Shown one piece after another: positions 38,393 through 46,391 of a stretch of 64,000 nt of DNA. The stretch comes from Saccharicrinis sp050589685 (GTDB lineage: Bacteria > Bacteroidota > Bacteroidia > Bacteroidales > Marinilabiliaceae): assembly GCF_050589685.1 (NCBI RefSeq), contig NZ_JBNGOS010000019.1, positions 1-64,000 on the forward strand, read 5' to 3'. A program made the position numbers and the translations under genes. The notes below the pieces were generated by a model. The model worked only from the letters and a program-made list of their open reading frames with translations, did not search any database and was not told the origin of the DNA. Within the stretch, counting starts at the first letter, position 1. Each line of letters begins with the position of its first letter.

Positions 38393-39865
38393 ATGCAGGA
38401 AAAAGATATCGCCATAGTTTTTGATTGTGGTGCAACCAATGTTAGAGTAATTGCCATGGATAAACATGGTTCGATATTGGCTTCTCAATCAAAGCCAAAT
38501 GAAACAGACGAAGATCCATATACTCCGGGCGGAAGGATCTGGGATCTGGACAAATTATGGGAGAAGCTTTGTGGTGCGGCCAACGTGGTTACTTCTCAAA
38601 TAGATACTAACCGAATAGTTGGAGTTACGGTCACTACTTTTGGGGTTGATGGTGCCTTTGTGAATGAGTTGGGCGATCTTCTCTATCCGGTTATTTCATG
38701 GCAATGTGAGCGCACGGTATCTATCATGGACAACATTGAAAAATATCTTCCCCTGGAAGAAGTATATAAAGTTAGTGGGGTCTACCCTTATGCTTTCAAT
38801 ACCATCAATAAAATGATATGGTTTAAGGAAAACAGGCCCGAAATCATAGAGCAATCACATCGTTTTCTATTCATCCCTTCCCTGATCATTCATAAGTTAA
38901 GCGGTGTTATGCAAAATGATGCTACCATGATGGGTACGGCCATGATGGCTGATCTTGCGAAAAGAGATTTTTCCGAAAAGGTATTAAATGCAATTGGAAT
39001 AGACAAAAAAGTGTTTGGCTCAATCGCGGAGCCAGGTGACAAGGTGGGAGAAATAAATAATGCTGCTTCAAATCTTACAAAAATTCCTGAAGGAACAGCG
39101 GTTTTTGTGGCCGGACACGATACCCAATTTGCCATTTTTGGTTCAGGTGCTCAATTAAATCAACCTGTGCTGAGTTCCGGTACCTGGGAAATATTAATGT
39201 CTCGAAGTACTTCTTTTACTGCTTCTGCCAAAGAGTTAGAGGGCAATTTAACCACCGAGTTAGACGCCGAACCCGGTATATTCAACATAGGACAAAACTG
39301 GTTGAGTTCTGGCGTGATGGAATGGTTTTCGAAACATTTCTATCCAGAATTAAATGGTGACGAACTTTATGATACCATGATTAAAGAGGCTGAGATAGTG
39401 TTGCCAGGAGCACAGGGCGTAATGGTGGATTCGACTTTTTACGATGATGGTTCAAGTACCAATAGCGGGACGATTACCGGTTTAACCATTAATACGAGCA
39501 GAAGTCAATTGTATCGAGCATTTCTTGAAAGCCTGGCGTTTAGACTTCGCGAGGGACTGGAAGCATTGGAAACGGCAGGCCAATTTAAGGCCGAAAAAAT
39601 TATTTGTGTAGGAGGTGGTTCGAAAAACAGGTTGTGGAACCAGTTGCGAGCCGATATCTGTAACGTCCCTATTCAGTTAATCGACCAAAAAGAAACCACG
39701 GTATTAGGGGCATCTATGTTTGTGTTTGCCGGAGCTGGCGTGTATAAATCGGCCAAAGCAGCACGTAATAAAATATCTTATAATCCTCAGATTATTTATC
39801 CTTCCAATAACAGAAAAGTATACGATCAACTTTATCGTAACTATCTAAACTTTAAAAGAAATTAA
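38393..39865 (+). CDS. fucK: L-fuculokinase (FGGY family)
   Basis: 490 residues from ATG 38393 (a TTG 14 codons upstream is rejected). It phosphorylates L-fuculose to L-fuculose 1-phosphate. The N-terminal phosphate-binding loop is VFDCGATNVRVIAM; VTTFGVDGAFV, LSSGTWEILMSRS and the C-terminal IICVGGGSKNRLWNQLRADI are FGGY motifs. The sequence follows E. coli FucK closely (DCGATNVR, GVDGA, AGHDTQFA, SSGTWEIL, NTLWNQ-type), which supports fuculokinase over rhamnulokinase. It sits 145 bases after fucI and 6 bases before fucP. Confidence 0.93.
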   Translation: MQEKDIAIVFDCGATNVRVIAMDKHGSILASQSKPNETDEDPYTPGGRIWDLDKLWEKLCGAANVVTSQIDTNRIVGVTVTTFGVDGAFVNELGDLLYPVISWQCERTVSIMDNIEKYLPLEEVYKVSGVYPYAFNTINKMIWFKENRPEIIEQSHRFLFIPSLIIHKLSGVMQNDATMMGTAMMADLAKRDFSEKVLNAIGIDKKVFGSIAEPGDKVGEINNAASNLTKIPEGTAVFVAGHDTQFAIFGSGAQLNQPVLSSGTWEILMSRSTSFTASAKELEGNLTTELDAEPGIFNIGQNWLSSGVMEWFSKHFYPELNGDELYDTMIKEAEIVLPGAQGVMVDSTFYDDGSSTNSGTITGLTINTSRSQLYRAFLESLAFRLREGLEALETAGQFKAEKIICVGGGSKNRLWNQLRADICNVPIQLIDQKETTVLGASMFVFAGAGVYKSAKAARNKISYNPQIIYPSNNRKVYDQLYRNYLNFKRN

Positions 39866-39871
39866 AAAGAC

Positions 39872-41170
39872 ATGTCAACTCAAACAAAAGTTGTAGAAAA
39901 GAAATACCTGATCTCATTTATCCTTATTACCAGTTTGTTTGCCTTGTGGGGGTTTGCCAATGATATTACTAATCCAATGGTAGCTGCATTTAAAACAGTC
40001 ATGGAAATATCCAACGCGAAGGCCTCCTTGGTGCAATTTGCATTTTATGGCGGCTATGCAACCATGGCCATACCGGCGGCACTGTTCGTGCAAAAATTTA
40101 GTTACAAAAAGGGAATTATACTGGGACTTGCCTTATATGCGACGGGGGCTTTGTTGTTTTGGCCTGCTGCTCAGTATCAGGCTTTTGGTTTTTTCCTGGT
40201 TTCGTTATACATACTCACTTTCGGATTGGCTTTTTTAGAAACTACATCAAACCCTTATATCCTATCCATGGGTAGCGAAGAAACCTCTACCAGAAGGTTA
40301 AACCTGGCACAAGCGTTTAATCCAATGGGATCTTTATTGGGCATGTATGTGGCTTCAAAAGTAGTACTGGCCTCACTGGAATCTGATAAGCAGCGAAATG
40401 CAGCTGGAGAATTAATTTTTTCATCGCTGGATGAAGTAACAAAAGCAACTATGCGCGCTAATGACCTGATGGTGATTCGCAATCCATATGTGGCTTTGGG
40501 AATCGTGGTAATTGTAATGCTTGTTGTTATTGCTTTCGCAAAAATGCCTCAAACAGGACATGCAACGCACATTCATCCGCTGGATTCTTTTAAACGGTTA
40601 ATCAAGAATAAGACTTATCGCGAAGGGGTTATTGCACAAGTGTTTTATGTGGCTGCACAAATAATGTGTTGGACGTTTATTATTCAGTATGCAGATAATT
40701 TAGGTATCGATAAGGCCACGGCACAAATGTACAACATTGTGGCTATGGGAATATTTTTAGGTAGTCGTTTTATCAGTACCTTTTTAATGAAGTATGTTAA
40801 TTCCCGTAAACTGCTCATGTTTTTTGCAATAGGCGGAATGTGTACTGTTAGTGGAGCTATACTTATTGAAGGGATGCCTGGTCTTTATTGTTTGGTTGCC
40901 ACATCGGCTTTTATGTCCTTGATGTTCCCAACTATTTACGGTATTGCCTTGGAGGGAATTGGGCAGGATGCCACGTTGGGTGCTGCCGGTCTGGTAATGG
41001 CTATCGTTGGCGGAGCATTAATGCCTCCATTGCAAGGTACTATCATTGATATGGAGCAAGTGGGTTTTTTAGCAGCGGTTAATTTTTCGTTCATCTTACC
41101 GCTGATCAGCTTTCTGGTTATTACGATATACGCATATAGATCATACAAAACACAAAAAATAAATATTTAA
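39872..41170 (+). CDS. fucP: L-fucose:H+ symporter (MFS)
   Basis: A 432-residue inner-membrane sugar permease of the FucP/GlcP branch of the major facilitator superfamily. Twelve hydrophobic segments can be counted. Family-typical pieces are FALWGFANDITNPMVAAFK in helix 1, FYGGYATMAIPAALF in helix 2, TFGLAFLETTSNPYILSMG in helix 4 and RRLNLAQAFNPMGSLLGMY. The length is close to E. coli FucP (438). It starts 6 bases after fucK. It imports L-fucose across the inner membrane; an outer-membrane porter is not present in this cluster. Confidence 0.95.
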   Translation: MSTQTKVVEKKYLISFILITSLFALWGFANDITNPMVAAFKTVMEISNAKASLVQFAFYGGYATMAIPAALFVQKFSYKKGIILGLALYATGALLFWPAAQYQAFGFFLVSLYILTFGLAFLETTSNPYILSMGSEETSTRRLNLAQAFNPMGSLLGMYVASKVVLASLESDKQRNAAGELIFSSLDEVTKATMRANDLMVIRNPYVALGIVVIVMLVVIAFAKMPQTGHATHIHPLDSFKRLIKNKTYREGVIAQVFYVAAQIMCWTFIIQYADNLGIDKATAQMYNIVAMGIFLGSRFISTFLMKYVNSRKLLMFFAIGGMCTVSGAILIEGMPGLYCLVATSAFMSLMFPTIYGIALEGIGQDATLGAAGLVMAIVGGALMPPLQGTIIDMEQVGFLAAVNFSFILPLISFLVITIYAYRSYKTQKINI

Positions 41171-41180
41171 AATAGAGACT

Positions 41181-42473
41181 ATGTCTGTTAGAAATTTGAA
41201 TTTATTACATCCTCGTGATCAGATTATAATGATCATCAACAGGATATACCAAAAAGGATTGACAACTACATCAGGAGGAAATATCTCCATTATGGATGAG
41301 AGTGGCGATATGTGGGTTACTCCATCAGGGGTAGATAAGGGTTCGCTAAAACCCGCTGATATCATGTGCGTAAAGGCAGATGGTACCATTGTTGGTCCGC
41401 ATAAACCTTCTATGGAATATCCGTTTCATAAGGCGATTTATGTGGAACGTCCGGATATTAAATCGGTAGTGCATGCCCACCCGCCTGCATTGGTGGCCTT
41501 TAGTATTGTTCGTCAAATACCCAATACTAACGTAATTCCTCAGGTAAAACAAGTGTGTGGCCCCATAGGCTATGCTAAATACCATATCCCCGGGAGTAAC
41601 GATTTAGGTGATTCGATCTCGGAACAGTTTAAAAAGGGATTTGACTCCGTGATCATGGAAAACCATGGCGCCGTGGTAGGAGGGAAAAACGTGATCAAGG
41701 CTTACGAACGTTTTGAAACGCTGGAATTTGCCTGTAGAACGCTGATTAATTCTAAGATCATTGGAGAACCAAATTTCCTTACCGAGGAACAGATATATTC
41801 TTTCAACAATCAAATACCAAAGGACCATCCTAAAATGGCAGAGGTAAGGTATTTTTCCGATGAAAAAGAGATACGTCAGCAGATTAAGGAAATGGTTCGT
41901 CGTGCCTGTGACCAGGGATTGATGATGAGTACATATGGAACCATCTCAGTTAGATGGGGGGTAAATGATTTTCTGATTACGCCAACCAAAGCTACAAGAT
42001 GGGATATGCAGGCCGGTGATATTGTACAGGTCAAAGACGGGAAATGCGAACCCAATAAAATACCGAGCCGTTCAACTTGGTTGCACCAAAAAATATACGA
42101 ATTACACCCGGAAATTAATGCCATTATATTAACACAGCCGGAATATCTGATGGCGTATGGTGTTACCCATAAGAAGCTGGATGTAAGGACTATTCCGGAA
42201 AGTTGGATCTTTTTGCAGGATATGGAGAATGTACCTTTTGGATCTCACTTTGCGAATAACGAAACAATCCCGAACCTGATATCCAAAGAAAATCCGGGCG
42301 TCATTATAGAAAATGATTCGGTGCTAATGACCGGGAGCTCTTTGCTTCAAGCATTCGACCGTCTTGAGGTGGCTGAGTTCAGTGCCAAATCATTGGTGAT
42401 GGGAACTTCATTAGGTAACTTTGCCCCGATGGACGAAGGAGAAATTGAAGATCTGAGAAAAGCATTTTTTTAA
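41181..42473 (+). CDS. fucA: Tandem class II aldolase; N-half L-fuculose-1-phosphate aldolase-like
   Basis: 430 residues, twice the usual class II aldolase length. The N-terminal domain (about 8-205) keeps the FucA zinc ligands: Glu79 (MEYPFHKA), His98 and His100 (VHAHPPAL) and His162 (ENHGAV), matching E. coli Glu73, His92, His94 and His155. The C-terminal domain (about 225-425) has the same fold order (STYGTISVRWG ... STWLHQKIYELHPEINAIIL), but the HxH becomes LTQPE and the third His becomes Asp (IENDSVLMTG), so it should not bind zinc. The expected reaction is L-fuculose 1-phosphate to DHAP and L-lactaldehyde. Location between fucP and fucO supports this. The dead half may be structural or regulatory. 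Confidence 0.88.
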   Translation: MSVRNLNLLHPRDQIIMIINRIYQKGLTTTSGGNISIMDESGDMWVTPSGVDKGSLKPADIMCVKADGTIVGPHKPSMEYPFHKAIYVERPDIKSVVHAHPPALVAFSIVRQIPNTNVIPQVKQVCGPIGYAKYHIPGSNDLGDSISEQFKKGFDSVIMENHGAVVGGKNVIKAYERFETLEFACRTLINSKIIGEPNFLTEEQIYSFNNQIPKDHPKMAEVRYFSDEKEIRQQIKEMVRRACDQGLMMSTYGTISVRWGVNDFLITPTKATRWDMQAGDIVQVKDGKCEPNKIPSRSTWLHQKIYELHPEINAIILTQPEYLMAYGVTHKKLDVRTIPESWIFLQDMENVPFGSHFANNETIPNLISKENPGVIIENDSVLMTGSSLLQAFDRLEVAEFSAKSLVMGTSLGNFAPMDEGEIEDLRKAFF

Positions 42474-42487
42474 AATAACTACCACGT

Positions 42488-42519
42488 GGTCTTTCCCCAG
42501 CGAAAGACCTTTTTCTTTT
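42488..42519 (+). terminator. Rho-independent terminator between fucA-like and fucO
   Basis: GGTCTTTC (42488-42495) pairs with GAAAGACC (42502-42509) around CCCAGC, followed by TTTTTCTTTT. It should reduce read-through into fucO, unless fucO has its own promoter in the 28 bases that remain. Confidence 0.75.
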
Positions 42520-42547
42520 ACTTTAAACCAGAAACAAAATATTAGAC

Positions 42548-43702
42548 ATGTTAGAAAAGAGAAGAATCTATCTACCCCCGTTGAGTTTAGTTGGCCCCGG
42601 CGTGATTGCCGACCTTGTGGAGGAGCTAAAAGGCCTGGAATGCAATAAAGTTCTAATCGTAACCGACAAAATTTTAAATGAGTTGGGTGTTGTTAAAAAA
42701 GTCACAGACCTAATGGATGATCAATCCATTGAATATGTAATTTTTGATGAGGTTCAACCTAACCCTACCTGCGCTAATGTAAATAGTGGTTTAGCTATTT
42801 TTCAAGAAAATAATTGTGACTATATTCTAACAATTGGGGGAGGATCTCCCCAGGATTGTGGCAAAGCAATCGGGATATTAGCCACAAATGGTGGAGATAT
42901 TAAGGAGTATGAAGGAATTCATGTCTCTAAGAAAAAATCGACACCAATAGCTGCCATCAATACAACAGCCGGCACGGCCAGTGAAGTGACGATTAATTAT
43001 GTGATCACAGATGAGGAGCGTAAGTTAAAAATGGTGATGGTTGATAAGAACTGCTTGGTTTCAATTGCCGTTAATGATCCGGAATTAATGTTGAACAAGC
43101 CAGCTCCACTAACTGCTGCAACAGGTATGGACGCGCTTACTCACGCTGTTGAAGCATATGTTACAGCTGGTGCATTCCATTGGTCGGACCATATGGCACT
43201 ATACGCTATACAGCTGATAAGTGAAAGTTTAAGAGATGCAGTTGCGGATGGCAGCAACCTGGAGGCTCGCAGTAAGATGGCCTGGGCACAGTTTATAGCC
43301 GGTCAGGCTTTCTCTAATTGTGGATTGGGCTTTGTTCATTCAGCAGCTCATCAGCTTGGTGGGTTGTACAATACTCCCCATGGGGTAGCCAATGCTGTTT
43401 TATTGCCCCATGTTGAAAGATTTAACCTTTCGTCTTGTCCGGAGAAATTTGCAAAGATTGCCCAGGCGATGGGGGTTGATATTTCTGGCATGGGCGTTCA
43501 GGAAGCAGCAGAAGCCGCGTTAGATGCTATCTCTCAATTATCAAAAGATGTTGGAATTCCTTCCGGAATTAAGGAATTGGGAGCCAAACCTGAAGATTTT
43601 GAACTAATGGCGAAAAATGCGCTGGCTGATGTTTGTACAGGCGGTAACCCCAAAGAGGTGAGCTTTGATGATGCTGTGGCTATTTATGAAAATGCCATGT
43701 AA
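42548..43702 (+). CDS. fucO: Lactaldehyde reductase / 1,2-propanediol oxidoreductase (iron-dependent ADH)
   Basis: A 384-residue group III alcohol dehydrogenase that reduces L-lactaldehyde to L-1,2-propanediol with NADH under fermentative conditions. NAD site: GGGSPQDCGKAIGI (about 98-111). Metal ligands are in the order expected from E. coli FucO: Asp195 and His199 (GMDALTHAVEAY), His264 (FVHSAAHQLG) and His278 (TPHGVANAVLLPHV). TAGTASEVTINYVITDEE and LADVCTGGNP near the C-terminus are FucO-like. Length is nearly identical to E. coli FucO (382-383). It is the last gene of the fucose row, bounded by terminators on both sides. Confidence 0.94.
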   Translation: MLEKRRIYLPPLSLVGPGVIADLVEELKGLECNKVLIVTDKILNELGVVKKVTDLMDDQSIEYVIFDEVQPNPTCANVNSGLAIFQENNCDYILTIGGGSPQDCGKAIGILATNGGDIKEYEGIHVSKKKSTPIAAINTTAGTASEVTINYVITDEERKLKMVMVDKNCLVSIAVNDPELMLNKPAPLTAATGMDALTHAVEAYVTAGAFHWSDHMALYAIQLISESLRDAVADGSNLEARSKMAWAQFIAGQAFSNCGLGFVHSAAHQLGGLYNTPHGVANAVLLPHVERFNLSSCPEKFAKIAQAMGVDISGMGVQEAAEAALDAISQLSKDVGIPSGIKELGAKPEDFELMAKNALADVCTGGNPKEVSFDDAVAIYENAM

Positions 43703-43709
43703 ATGATAA

Positions 43710-43742
43710 AAATATAAGGAGTTCTTTTGACTCCTTATATTT
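43710..43742. terminator. Bidirectional terminator between convergent fucO and gntR
   Basis: AAATATAAGGAGT (43710-43722) and ACTCCTTATATTT (43730-43742) form a perfect 13-bp stem with a 7-base loop. T-rich flanks exist on both strands, fitting termination of fucO (+) and of the GntR gene (-). Confidence 0.75.
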
Positions 43743-43770
43743 ATAATGCACTTTAATTTATTGTGTGCAC

Positions 43771-44490
43771 TTAAAAAGTACCGTATAAACCATAATCTGC
43801 CGTATTGCAATATACCTGGCTGTAAAAGAAGAAACCTTCTTTGTTGGTTTCCATTTTGCGGTCGAGCCTGAGTATGGGATGTCCTGGTTTAAGTTTAAAA
43901 TATTCCTGCAGTTTATCGTCTGCAGTAATGGCCAATAGTTTTTGCTCACCTCCGGTTACTTCAATTTGATAGGCAGTACGCATAATTTCAAATAAGGAAC
44001 GGTTCTCGAAATTTCGGCTGGCAAAGCGAGGGGTGTTAATATTGGGAACCAAGGTTATATCATAAAATACAGGTAGTTTGTTCACAATCCGCAAGCGTTC
44101 CAGTCGGTAACACCCTACTTCTTTTTCAATGTCCTGTACCGGAAAACCAAAAGCATCGTCATCGAATTGTGTCAGATATGGTTTGATAATTATTTTGGTT
44201 TGCAGGTTCTCTTTCCCAATAGCCGAGGTGGTTCCGGATAGCGATAATATTCCTACACCCTGTGGTTGCCCTTGTACAATACTTCCTTTTCCTTGTTTTT
44301 TTCTGATGTAACCTTCATGAACAAGCCTGTCCAGTGCTTTTCTAACCGTTGGGCGCGTAACATGTTGCGTGGTGCAAAGCTCGTTTTCCGATGGCAGGAT
44401 ATCGCCCTTTGTGTATAAGCCATCCGTAATTCTTCTTCGAAGCATTTCGTAGAGGACTTTGTACGGGGGCAATTCTTTCTTGTTGACCAT
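43771..44490 (-). CDS. GntR/HutC-family (UTRA) transcriptional repressor
   Basis: 239 residues. The N-terminal winged helix-turn-helix (about 8-75) reads YEMLRRRITDGLYTKGDILP, SENELCTTQHVTRPTVRKAL and LVHEGYIRKKQGKGSIV, which is the HutC/FarR-type GntR pattern. The UTRA effector domain (about 95-235) has YRLERLRIVNKLPVFYDITL and ILRLDRKMETNKEG. It is divergent from the E2 gene, with palindromic operator-like sites in the shared 487-bp region, so it most likely represses the 2-oxoacid dehydrogenase operon and itself, released by a sugar phosphate or other small metabolite. Confidence 0.9.
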   Translation of the reverse strand: MVNKKELPPYKVLYEMLRRRITDGLYTKGDILPSENELCTTQHVTRPTVRKALDRLVHEGYIRKKQGKGSIVQGQPQGVGILSLSGTTSAIGKENLQTKIIIKPYLTQFDDDAFGFPVQDIEKEVGCYRLERLRIVNKLPVFYDITLVPNINTPRFASRNFENRSLFEIMRTAYQIEVTGGEQKLLAITADDKLQEYFKLKPGHPILRLDRKMETNKEGFFFYSQVYCNTADYGLYGTF

Positions 44491-44860
44491 GTTTGTTTTT
44501 TTTCTGAATATCCGCTTTAAAGCATGTTAAACACCCAATATGTATCAGGAAATCTATTGCATATTGAAATTGCTTCAAAACAAAACACTTAATTACTTCA
44601 CTTCATCTCACCGGAACCATGCTATGACCCGTTTCAGAAAAGCTTTACTCGATTGCCCTTTCAATGTTCATGACGAAGTTCTAATGCATAATCCGATTTA
44701 AAAATAATTGGTTTTACATCCATCCAACAGCTTCCGGATGTGATTGTTTTGTGTCACTCCCTTTAGGACTGTGATTTATGAAGAAAATTAAGGTTTCACC
44801 ATGCTTATTTGTCTATGATTAATTATCTTTTTTGTAAAGATAAGTAATTTTAAATGTATA

Positions 44861-44875
44861 TACAAGTAACTTGTA
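44861..44875. promoter_or_regulatory. Operator-like palindrome 1 (TACAAGTAACTTGTA)
   Basis: A perfect 7-bp inverted repeat around a single central A. The half-site ACTTGTA is shared with palindrome 2 some 50 bases downstream. It is a probable binding site for the adjacent GntR-family repressor. Confidence 0.6.
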
Positions 44876-44925
44876 AAAGGTTGTAAAGAGCATAAATACA
44901 AATCATTAAGCTATTTTAACAAATT

Positions 44926-44943
44926 AACTTGTAAATACAAGTT
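44926..44943. promoter_or_regulatory. Operator-like palindrome 2 (AACTTGTAAATACAAGTT)
   Basis: A perfect 8-bp inverted repeat (AACTTGTA / TACAAGTT) with a 2-base centre, 35 bases before the E2 start codon, where a bound repressor would block transcription. The half-site is the same as in palindrome 1. Confidence 0.65.
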
Positions 44944-44977
44944 GATAGAATTATTTTTGAACTAAAATATTTTGAAA

Positions 44978-46297
44978 ATGGCTACAGTTGTTATAATGCC
45001 CCGTCAAGGGCAGTCCGTTGAATCCTGCATATTCACCGAATGGTTTAAACAAGTAGGAGACGAAGTTAAAAAAGGCGACATGTTGTTCGCGTATGAAACA
45101 GATAAGGCATCTTTTGAAGAGGAAGCCGCCGAGGATGGCATTCTTTTAGGTGTATTTTGCGAAGCAGGGGACGAGGTACCTGTTCTGCAAAATATCGGTG
45201 TAATCGGTAAAGCCGGGGAAAGCATCGATGAGTTCAAGCCGGGAAATGCTTCCGGGGCAAAGGAAGAAGCGGTTGAGGAAATTTCAGCAGTTGAGGAAAC
45301 CGTTTCCGAAGAGCCTGTAACGGTCCAGACCAAGAGGGTTGAGGTTGGTGCAAGCGTGAAGATTTCGCCCAGGGCAAAAAAACTCGCTATTAAAGAGGCA
45401 GTTCCTTATGAAACTATTGTTGGGACAGGGCCAGAAGGCCGCGTAATAGAGAGAGATATACAAGCTTATATGGCTTCCAAACCCAAAATGACACCTCTGG
45501 CAAAAGAAGTTGCCAAGGAAGAAGGCCTGCAAGTGGCGGAGCAAGGAACTGGTTTGGGCGGTTCTGTAAAAGCTGCCGACCTTACTGCATCTAATCCTGT
45601 TTATGCCGAGGATTTTGAAATTAAGAAATTGCCGCATATCAGAAAGTTAATCGCCAAAGCTATGCACGCTTCTTTGCAAAACTCGGCGCAATTAACACAC
45701 CATTTAGGTGCGGATGCCCGTCGTATCATGGAGCTGAGGCAACAGGTGAAGGCCAAAGAAGGAGCCCCAAATATTACCATCAACGATATGGTTTGTTTTG
45801 CTGTTATCAAAGCCTTAAAGCAATTCCCTGATGCCAATGCCCATTTCCTGGGTGATAGTGTCAAGTATTTTAATAAGGTGCACTTGGGATTGGCAGTAGA
45901 TACCGATCGCGGCCTGATGGTTCCGGCTATTAAAAATGCCGATGATTTATCTATTGCCGGCTTGTCGCGTCAATTCAAGGAGGTGGCAGAGTCATGTCGC
46001 CAAGGGAGTATCGATCCTGAACTGTTGTCGTCGGAGGCGGCTTCATTCACGGTTTCGAACCTGGGTAATTATGGGGTGGAAATGTTTACCCCGGTGATTA
46101 ATTTGCCACAGGTTGCAATTCTGGGCGTAAACACCATAGTTCCGAGACCTGCTGATTTAGGCGGAGGAGTTTATGGTTTCGTTCCTTATATGGGATTAAG
46201 TCTTACATACGATCATCAGGCACTGGATGGCGGCATGGCTACTAGATTTTTGAAGCAGATTGCCATAGAGATGGAAAACCTGGAAATAGATTTTTGA
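44978..46297 (+). CDS. 2-oxoacid dehydrogenase complex E2 (dihydrolipoyl acyltransferase)
   Basis: 439 residues from ATG 44978 (a TTG two codons earlier is rejected). One lipoyl domain (about 1-78) has the lipoylated Lys43 in ETDKASFEEEA. An acidic linker (about 85-115) is followed by two peripheral-subunit-binding-like segments (ISPRAKKLAIKEAVPYETIV, PEGRVIERDI, about 128-165; and a second, shorter MTPLAKEVAKEEGLQVAEQG, about 171-200). The catalytic domain (about 210-439) ends with DHQALDGG, His413 and Asp417 being the acyltransferase pair. First gene of the E2-E3-E1 operon. Pyruvate is the most likely substrate; the family alone does not exclude a branched-chain or acetoin complex. Confidence 0.92.
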   Translation: MATVVIMPRQGQSVESCIFTEWFKQVGDEVKKGDMLFAYETDKASFEEEAAEDGILLGVFCEAGDEVPVLQNIGVIGKAGESIDEFKPGNASGAKEEAVEEISAVEETVSEEPVTVQTKRVEVGASVKISPRAKKLAIKEAVPYETIVGTGPEGRVIERDIQAYMASKPKMTPLAKEVAKEEGLQVAEQGTGLGGSVKAADLTASNPVYAEDFEIKKLPHIRKLIAKAMHASLQNSAQLTHHLGADARRIMELRQQVKAKEGAPNITINDMVCFAVIKALKQFPDANAHFLGDSVKYFNKVHLGLAVDTDRGLMVPAIKNADDLSIAGLSRQFKEVAESCRQGSIDPELLSSEAASFTVSNLGNYGVEMFTPVINLPQVAILGVNTIVPRPADLGGGVYGFVPYMGLSLTYDHQALDGGMATRFLKQIAIEMENLEIDF

Positions 46298-46330
46298 TTA
46301 ATATAGTTTTTAGAAAGATGGGCACATTGG

Positions 46331-46365
46331 AAAAGGAGTTATTTAACAGACGCTCCTTTTCTTTT
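46331..46365 (+). terminator. Hairpin between the E2 and E3 genes
   Basis: AAAAGGAG (46331-46338) pairs with CTCCTTTT (46353-46360), followed by CTTTT. The stem is weak to moderate and probably gives partial termination or mRNA processing inside the operon. Confidence 0.45.
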
Positions 46366-46391
46366 GGCCTGCAAACTGAAAGGTGAAAAAT

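Larger units (their letters stand above)
44491..44977. other. 487-bp divergent control region, gntR / 2-oxoacid dehydrogenase operon
   Basis: No gene on either strand. The half next to the E2 gene is very AT-rich and carries two operator-like palindromes (44861-44875 and 44926-44943, listed separately) plus a looser TTGTAAA...AATACAA pair around 44881-44900. The rest shows nothing recognisable. Confidence 0.6.
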
